Below, one piece after another: positions 14,005 through 17,236 of a DNA stretch of 17,236 nucleotides; the first letter of the stretch is position 1; every line of letters begins with the position of its first letter. The notes below the pieces were generated by a model. The model ran no database searches, was not told the DNA's origin, and was given only the letters and a program-made list of their open reading frames with translations. This stretch comes from a bacterium (GTDB lineage: Bacteria; Cyanobacteriota; Vampirovibrionia; Gastranaerophilales; UBA9971), in the NCBI GenBank assembly GCA_037147175.1, contig JBAWVS010000055.1:1-17236 (forward strand), written 5' to 3'. The translations under genes were made by a program, and so were the position numbers.

Positions 14005-14277
14005 TTTATCCGTATCCAATTCAGCATTTATTTTCAGGCATTGTTCCAGCTCATAACGCTCTAGGTGGCTTCGTAAAAGAAATCCCATTATTAAAGAGCT
14101 TGAAATTACGTCTTTTACGCTGATACCAACATTCTTTCTTGCCCTGTTCAGTAGTTCCGCATAGTCGTTTATTGCTTCAAGTACCTGTGGATCAATTCTG
14201 TCCGCCATTAACTTCTCATTTTTCTTAGTCTTCTCAAGGCTTGTAAAGAATTTTTTTATTTGTTTTCTTAAGCTCAT
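13993..14277 (-). CDS. Small hypothetical protein
   Basis: This 94-residue protein is not recognised. It has a very basic N-terminus (MSLRKQIKKFFTSLEKTKKNEK) and helical remainder (IDPQVLEAINDYAELLNRARKNVGISVKDVISSSLIMGFLLRSHLERYELEQ). The DPQVLEAINDYAELLNRAR-type helix followed by VISSSLIMGF is compatible with a ribbon-helix-helix or plasmid accessory protein, but that is a guess. GGGGTG lies about 7 bases upstream of the ATG. A double CTTAAG element sits 32-54 bases upstream. The 3' end lies in repeat copy B, so the C-terminal residues may have been supplied by a recombination event. Confidence 0.5.
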   Translation of the reverse strand: MSLRKQIKKFFTSLEKTKKNEKLMADRIDPQVLEAINDYAELLNRARKNVGISVKDVISSSLIMGFLLRSHLERYELEQCLKINAELDTDKHCY

Positions 14278-14306
14278 TTTATTTCACCCCAATGAGAATG
14301 GTAATA

Positions 14307-14331
14307 CACTTAAGTTATACCCTTAAGCGTG
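14307..14331 (-). promoter_or_regulatory. Inverted repeat around two CTTAAG sites
   Basis: CACTTAAG (14307-14314) faces CTTAAGCGTG (14322-14331), an imperfect dyad upstream of the minus-strand gene at 13993-14277. A minus-strand TATAAC (14319-14314) in the middle could be a -10, so repressor binding here would block transcription. No clear -35 was found. Confidence 0.3.
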
Positions 14332-14455
14332 ATTTTTTAAACATCACTGCACACATACAAGCCAGTTTAAGGCATGTTAAATTTTATTCAGGAGTGTTTG
14401 TACCTACGAATTTCAGGGTAAAACAATCATTGTAAGTTTTCGGAAAAATCTCATT

Positions 14456-14480
14456 AAAAAAACGGCTCATTTCTGAACCG
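14456..14480 (-). terminator. Rho-independent terminator of the toxin-antitoxin operon
   Basis: On the minus strand CGGTTCA and TGAGCCG (14480-14463) pair with one G-U pair around a GAAA tetraloop, followed by seven T (14462-14456). It lies 23 bases after the antitoxin stop. Confidence 0.85.
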
Positions 14481-14503
14481 CTCGTAAAATATTACTAATC
14501 ATA

Positions 14504-14818
14504 TTAAGCAATTTTTGTTAAAAGTTTAAATTGAACTTTAAACCCTAACGAATTTAATATTTTTAAAACTGAATCCATTGAAGGATTAATTTCATTTTTA
14601 AATATTCTGTAAAGCTGCTTCCTGTTGAATTTATTTTTTTCTGAAAACTCACTAACAGAGGATTTTGACTTAACAAGATGTTCAAGAGCTATACAAAAAG
14701 CTGCTATATCACCATCGTTCATATATTCATCAATAGAGGCATTAAGATAGGCTTCTGCTTCTTCGGGATCTTTTAATAGCTCAATTATATAATCATCCAT
14801 ATTTTTATATTTTCTCAT
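14504..14818 (-). CDS. higA: HigA-like antitoxin (addiction module antidote family)
   Basis: This 104-residue protein carries an XRE-type HTH at about 53-90 (SVSEFSEKNKFNRKQLYRIFKNEINPSMDSVLKILNSLGF) behind an N-terminal DDYIIELLKDPEEAEAYLNASIDE, the standard opening of the putative addiction-module antidote family. It neutralises the upstream RelE-type toxin and should repress the operon. It overlaps the toxin by 14 bases and has a perfect AGGAGG 5 bases before its ATG, in contrast to the leader-less toxin, which favours excess antitoxin. A terminator follows at 14456-14480. Confidence 0.85.
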   Translation of the reverse strand: MRKYKNMDDYIIELLKDPEEAEAYLNASIDEYMNDGDIAAFCIALEHLVKSKSSVSEFSEKNKFNRKQLYRIFKNEINPSMDSVLKILNSLGFKVQFKLLTKIA

Positions 14819-15215
14819 TTTTACCTCCTTTATTTATTTTATGTAACCAATCGAAGATTGTTTCTTTCATTAAAGGATTTCTAAACTTATAATCTTGCCA
14901 GTACTCTTTTGCTTTTGATATATCCTTGTTTTGACTGTCTTTATCTCCTGCTACAAGAAATAATATAATGTCTTTTCCATTTTCTCTTATATAAATTCTT
15001 GTACCACCTGGATCAAAAAATCTTAATTCTCTTATAAGATCACTATTTGCCCCTTTAATAAATGGGCAATCTCCAAAATTACCAAGCCTAACACGTTGTA
15101 ATCGTGTTAATACCATCATTCTTGTTTTCCGATCAGTACCTGCAATCCATTCTAAAAAAGGTTGCCGATCATTCTCGGTTGAATAAGGTATAAGATTTTT
15201 CTCATTTACTATCAT
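14805..15215 (-). CDS. higB: RelE/HigB-superfamily toxin (addiction module killer protein)
   Basis: This 136-residue protein belongs to the phage-derived Gp49-like/HigB branch of RelE/ParE toxins. It has FLEWIAGTDRKTRMMVLTRLQRVRLGNFGD (20-49), then LIRELRFFDPGGTRIYIRENGKDIILFLVAGDKDSQNKDISKAKEYW (60-106) with the diagnostic GdKdSQ-kDI-KA motif. Such toxins cut mRNA on the ribosome. The C-terminal 25 residues (about 112-136) extend beyond the usual length of about 110. It is the first gene of the operon, in the toxin-first order typical of HigBA. No Shine-Dalgarno precedes the ATG and the promoter -10 is only 7 bases away, so the mRNA is probably leaderless. Confidence 0.88.
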   Translation of the reverse strand: MIVNEKNLIPYSTENDRQPFLEWIAGTDRKTRMMVLTRLQRVRLGNFGDCPFIKGANSDLIRELRFFDPGGTRIYIRENGKDIILFLVAGDKDSQNKDISKAKEYWQDYKFRNPLMKETIFDWLHKINKGGKNEKI

Positions 15216-15222
15216 AATATAT

Positions 15223-15250
15223 ATTGTATCACATATGACACGTATTTCAA
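15223..15250 (-). promoter_or_regulatory. Toxin-antitoxin promoter with operator dyad
   Basis: The minus strand reads TTGAAA (15250-15245), a 16-base spacer and TACAAT (15228-15223). The predicted start is about 15216, one base before the toxin ATG. An imperfect dyad, GTATCACATATGACAC (15226-15241, 12 of 16 symmetric positions), fills the spacer and is the likely antitoxin operator. Confidence 0.7.
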
Positions 15251-15254
15251 GTGT

Positions 15255-15815
15255 TTATCTTAATTTAATTCCAAAGAATGTTTTTTGTTTAAGGTGTTCA
15301 ATTTCTTTTTTAAGTGATTCATTATCGGTTTTTAATTGAATATTTTCCGCTTTAAATTCAGATATTTGCCTTAAATACTCATCTTCTTTTCTTTTTTCTG
15401 AATCTATTAAAAGCTTATTCTGTAACGAAACATTTACAATCTCGTCTTTATAAGATTTATGGATTTTATCCACTTCATTAAAAATCAACTTGATTAAATC
15501 GGGTTGTTGTTGTGGCTCTATATCTTTATTAACAATATTTTCAGGCTGTCTACTTATCGGAATTTCATCACTTTTTAAGTGATTTACTTCCGCTTTTTTA
15601 CTACCAAATATCTTTTTGTTCTCTTCTATCTCATGCCTTATTTCTGAAATTTCCTCATCTGACAAGAATACAACAATTTGTTTTCTTCCATTAACAAATT
15701 TTTTATCGGTATTAAATTGGTACTTCTCCACTTTTTTACGCACTACAGAATCAGCAGTATTAAAAATACCTTCTAATTGTTTGTATGTATAGAAATTATT
15801 ACTTGCTTCAACCAC
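15255..15815 (-). CDS. KfrA-like DNA-binding coiled-coil protein
   Basis: This 186-residue protein begins with a helix-turn-helix-like domain (about 10-65: YTYKQLEGIFNTADSVVRKKVEKYQF, then GRKQIVVFLSDEEISEIRHEI). After a linker with PQQQP it continues as a long coiled coil (about 105-178, with heptad-spaced I/L in LRQISEFKAENIQLKTDNESLKKEIEHLKQ). This matches the architecture of KfrA-type plasmid stability proteins and of plasmid-borne regulators, though sequence recognition is weak. The GTG start has no Shine-Dalgarno, and no in-frame ATG or TTG exists upstream before a stop at 15834. The GTG lies inside an 11-bp repeat array, suggesting tight autoregulation. It diverges from the putative initiator gene at 16034. 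Confidence 0.6.
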   Translation of the reverse strand: MVEASNNFYTYKQLEGIFNTADSVVRKKVEKYQFNTDKKFVNGRKQIVVFLSDEEISEIRHEIEENKKIFGSKKAEVNHLKSDEIPISRQPENIVNKDIEPQQQPDLIKLIFNEVDKIHKSYKDEIVNVSLQNKLLIDSEKRKEDEYLRQISEFKAENIQLKTDNESLKKEIEHLKQKTFFGIKLR

Positions 15816-15853
15816 TTTTAAACCACTTAAAAATTACTTTTTAACCACTTTTT
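15810..15853. repeat. Four tandem 11-bp repeats (iteron/operator array)
   Basis: AACCACTTTTA (15810), AACCACTTAAA (15821), AATTACTTTTT (15832, degenerate) and AACCACTTTTT (15843) follow each other without a gap, with a period of 11 bp, one turn of B-DNA. The first copy contains the GTG start of the minus-strand KfrA-like gene, and the last ends 7 bases from a plus-strand TTGACA. Likely operator or replication iterons. Confidence 0.7.
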
Positions 15854-15859
15854 ATTATC

Positions 15860-15887
15860 TTGACACCTACAAATATCTATATATCAT
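15860..15887 (+). promoter_or_regulatory. Promoter of the putative initiator gene
   Basis: TTGACA (15860-15865), a 16-base spacer and TATCAT (15882-15887) form a good plus-strand sigma-70-type promoter abutting the 11-bp repeat array. It gives a transcribed leader of about 140 bases before the gene at 16034. Confidence 0.6.
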
Positions 15888-15926
15888 GATACATGCTTAT
15901 AAGCAAAAAATATTACAAAGAAAAAA

Positions 15927-15991
15927 GCACTTCCGAAGAAGCACTTATTACTTTTAGCAATCTAATATTACATGTTTCTTCCGAAAAGTGC
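15927..15991 (+). promoter_or_regulatory. Folded leader of the initiator mRNA
   Basis: GCACTT and GAAGAA (15927-15932, 15935-15940) pair with TTCTTC and AAGTGC (15976-15981, 15986-15991), a two-part stem. A second GCACTT (15941-15946) could pair with AAGTGC instead of the first, giving two exclusive folds. The location between promoter and ribosome-binding site suits copy-number control by attenuation or antisense RNA. Confidence 0.4.
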
Positions 15992-16033
15992 AAGAGTTTC
16001 GTATGCAAATATTTTTGGAGGAATTGAGAGAAA

Positions 16034-16894
16034 ATGCAAAATGCGGCATCACTACAGCAAAAACCGACACAGTTCAAAATAAGTAAGATTACCTTACAAA
16101 GTTTATCAAAGTTCAGTATAAGCCCGACAGCAAAGCTCGTATTGCTTTATTTAGTAGACTGCTACAACCCTGCTAAAAGTTATATCTTTCCTAAACAGGA
16201 AACAATGACAGATAAGCTAGGAATTTCTTTAAGCAGTGTTAAAAGGGCGATAAAAGAACTTGCTAAGGCTAATATAATCATCATAGAGCTAAAATTTTCT
16301 AATAGATATAATCTAACTCCAACTTTTTTCGACCTGCTTAATATGACACCTGATGCAGTCCAAATTGAACCGTTAAAGTGTCAAAATGAAACGAATCATG
16401 TAGTAACAGAAAAAGAACTAAATAAAAAAACAGAAAAAACTTTTATTTTTAAAAATCTTTTAGAATTAGGAAAAACTAATACTATCGCATACTATGAACA
16501 AATTTTAAATCTTTCGGATCAAGATAAAGAGCATCTTTGTAAAATCAAACTCGGTAGAATGTCCTTAACAGACTTCCAAAAGGTTAATATTGAAAAATTT
16601 ATTATGTTATCCGATAGTGAAATTGTCGCTATAAATAACAAAGAACCATACCACAGGCAAGAGAACATAGATATTTATTATAATTCCCGTATGAAAAAGA
16701 TCAAGGAATTTCAAGAACAGCCAGAAAAACAGGAAGAAAATAATTCACAAAATGAAAGAGCATCTGTTTTGGCAGCATTAAAGTGTAGTTATCAAGTTAA
16801 TAGCAGTAATAAAATTAAACTAATAGACCTCCTTAACCGTAGTAAGGTTAAAATGGAACTATTTAGCATTACTGAAGCGGAGTTATGTTGCTAG
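16034..16894 (+). CDS. HTH_36-domain protein, putative plasmid replication initiator
   Basis: This 286-residue protein has an N-terminal winged HTH (about 28-95): SISPTAKLVLLYLVDCYNPAKSYIFPKQETMTDKLGISLSSVKRAIKELAKANII. This is the HTH_36 pattern shared by plasmid Rep and phage replication proteins. The middle region (about 120-215) is unassigned and helical; the region about 220-245 is Gln/Glu-rich. GGAGG lies 12 bases before the ATG, a little far. The strong promoter, folded leader and neighbouring iteron-like array fit a Rep gene. It ends without a convincing terminator. It could equally be a transcription regulator. Confidence 0.6.
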   Translation: MQNAASLQQKPTQFKISKITLQSLSKFSISPTAKLVLLYLVDCYNPAKSYIFPKQETMTDKLGISLSSVKRAIKELAKANIIIIELKFSNRYNLTPTFFDLLNMTPDAVQIEPLKCQNETNHVVTEKELNKKTEKTFIFKNLLELGKTNTIAYYEQILNLSDQDKEHLCKIKLGRMSLTDFQKVNIEKFIMLSDSEIVAINNKEPYHRQENIDIYYNSRMKKIKEFQEQPEKQEENNSQNERASVLAALKCSYQVNSSNKIKLIDLLNRSKVKMELFSITEAELCC

Positions 16895-17126
16895 AAGGTA
16901 TCTTTACAAGTGCTGGGATGCCCGACAGCGAAAGTTCAGAGTGTCCCCTTCGTGTTCCTATGTCCCGATAAAATCAACCGCCTTTAAAGCAGCTCTTTTT
17001 AAATTGGAAATAATCAATATTAAAAAGTTTTGAATTATTACACAGAGGTGTGTTAAGGAAATCGTAATTTCCCCATATATTTTATGATTTTTTTCTACGG
17101 CATCTGGTACACTTATAAATTAGCAT
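16895..17126. other. Gene-free stretch after the initiator gene
   Basis: No ORF is supported. The first 80 bases (to about 16970) are richer in G and C than their surroundings, with GGGA and TCCC elements that can pair (16915-16946), and may be an origin or transfer element. GGAAAT (17057-17062) and ATTTCC (17067-17072) form a small hairpin with a CGTA loop. There is no T-run, so termination is doubtful. Confidence 0.3.
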
Positions 17127-17236
17127 TTACAGGAATGTAGGCATTGATTGACACTGATCATTAAAATGTTTAAGCAGTTGTAAAGTTAATTCCCGCATTT
17201 CCTCTTCAGGGGGCTTTTCTTGCGGAAATAAATATT
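17127..17236 (-). CDS. C-terminus of an unknown protein, cut by the window edge
   Basis: On the minus strand, 35 codons run open from the window edge to TAA at 17127-17129, ending LLKHFNDQCQSMPTFL. The composition (FPQEKPPEEEMREL, then an amphipathic helix) is protein-like and unbroken in a region where the other frames hold stops. No family is recognised from this fragment. It may be the tail of a longer gene convergent with the putative initiator. Confidence 0.5.
   Translation of the reverse strand, partial: YLFPQEKPPEEEMRELTLQLLKHFNDQCQSMPTFL

Noticed and set aside
15810-15853. CRISPR array
   Set aside because: The units are 11 bp, directly adjacent and without spacers; no cas genes in the window.
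16895-16980. tRNA or rRNA fragment in the GC-richer stretch
   Set aside because: No cloverleaf, T-loop GTTCRANNC in position, or CCA-type acceptor stem could be drawn.

Overview
The window is AT-rich (roughly one third G+C by eye) and looks like an accessory or plasmid-like region of a motile, low-GC bacterium. The content supporting this is a RepA-like replicative ATPase, a HTH_36-type putative replication initiator, an ArdC-type antirestriction protein, a compact tyrosine recombinase, an ORF6N antirepressor, an XRE repressor, an IS256-family transposase and a HigBA-type toxin-antitoxin pair. No ribosomal, tRNA or central-metabolism gene was seen. Shine-Dalgarno sequences are strong (AAGGAG, AGGAGG) at most starts. 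The phylum cannot be fixed from this sequence; a gut anaerobe is plausible but is only inference. Both ends cut through minus-strand genes.

Left part (1-4183, all minus strand): the start of a small HTH protein (1-54), a repeat-rich spacer, then a replication-type operon read right to left: HTH_17 excisionase-like protein (2320-2514), a small unknown (2010-2267) and the Walker-type ATPase (416-1969). Upstream lies a repeat- and hairpin-rich spacer that could be an origin or operator region. A DUF3102-like coiled-coil protein (3032-4183) has its own terminator. Next (4611-6969, plus strand) come a small unknown gene and ArdC in one operon, another unknown gene, and the recombinase. A minus-strand regulatory pair follows, XRE (7685-7900) and ORF6N (7040-7585), with two copies of a GTTCA-N6-TGAAC operator upstream of XRE.

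Central part (8310-10977, plus strand): a complete three-gene chemosensory cassette made of a transmembrane methyl-accepting chemotaxis receptor, a single-domain bacteriohemerythrin with all seven iron ligands, and CheW. The genes are separated by 10 and 12 bases and close with a strong terminator. A run of 14 C lies about 160 bases upstream of the receptor start. The likely logic is O2 (or NO) binding or buffering by hemerythrin next to a dedicated receptor and CheW coupling protein, carried among mobility genes and perhaps phase-variable.

Right part: a 50-bp direct repeat, a structured stretch, an IS256 element with candidate inverted ends, an exported beta-rich protein (minus), a MerR/HspR-like regulator (plus), a 16-codon relic of a second tyrosine recombinase, the second copy of the 50-bp repeat, a small unknown gene, and the HigA/HigB operon. 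The toxin has a good promoter but no leader, while the antitoxin has a perfect Shine-Dalgarno. Finally come a KfrA-like DNA-binding coiled-coil protein whose GTG start sits in a tandem 11-bp repeat array, a divergent promoter with a folded leader, and the putative initiator (16034-16894). The window ends in the C-terminus of another minus-strand gene (17127-17236).
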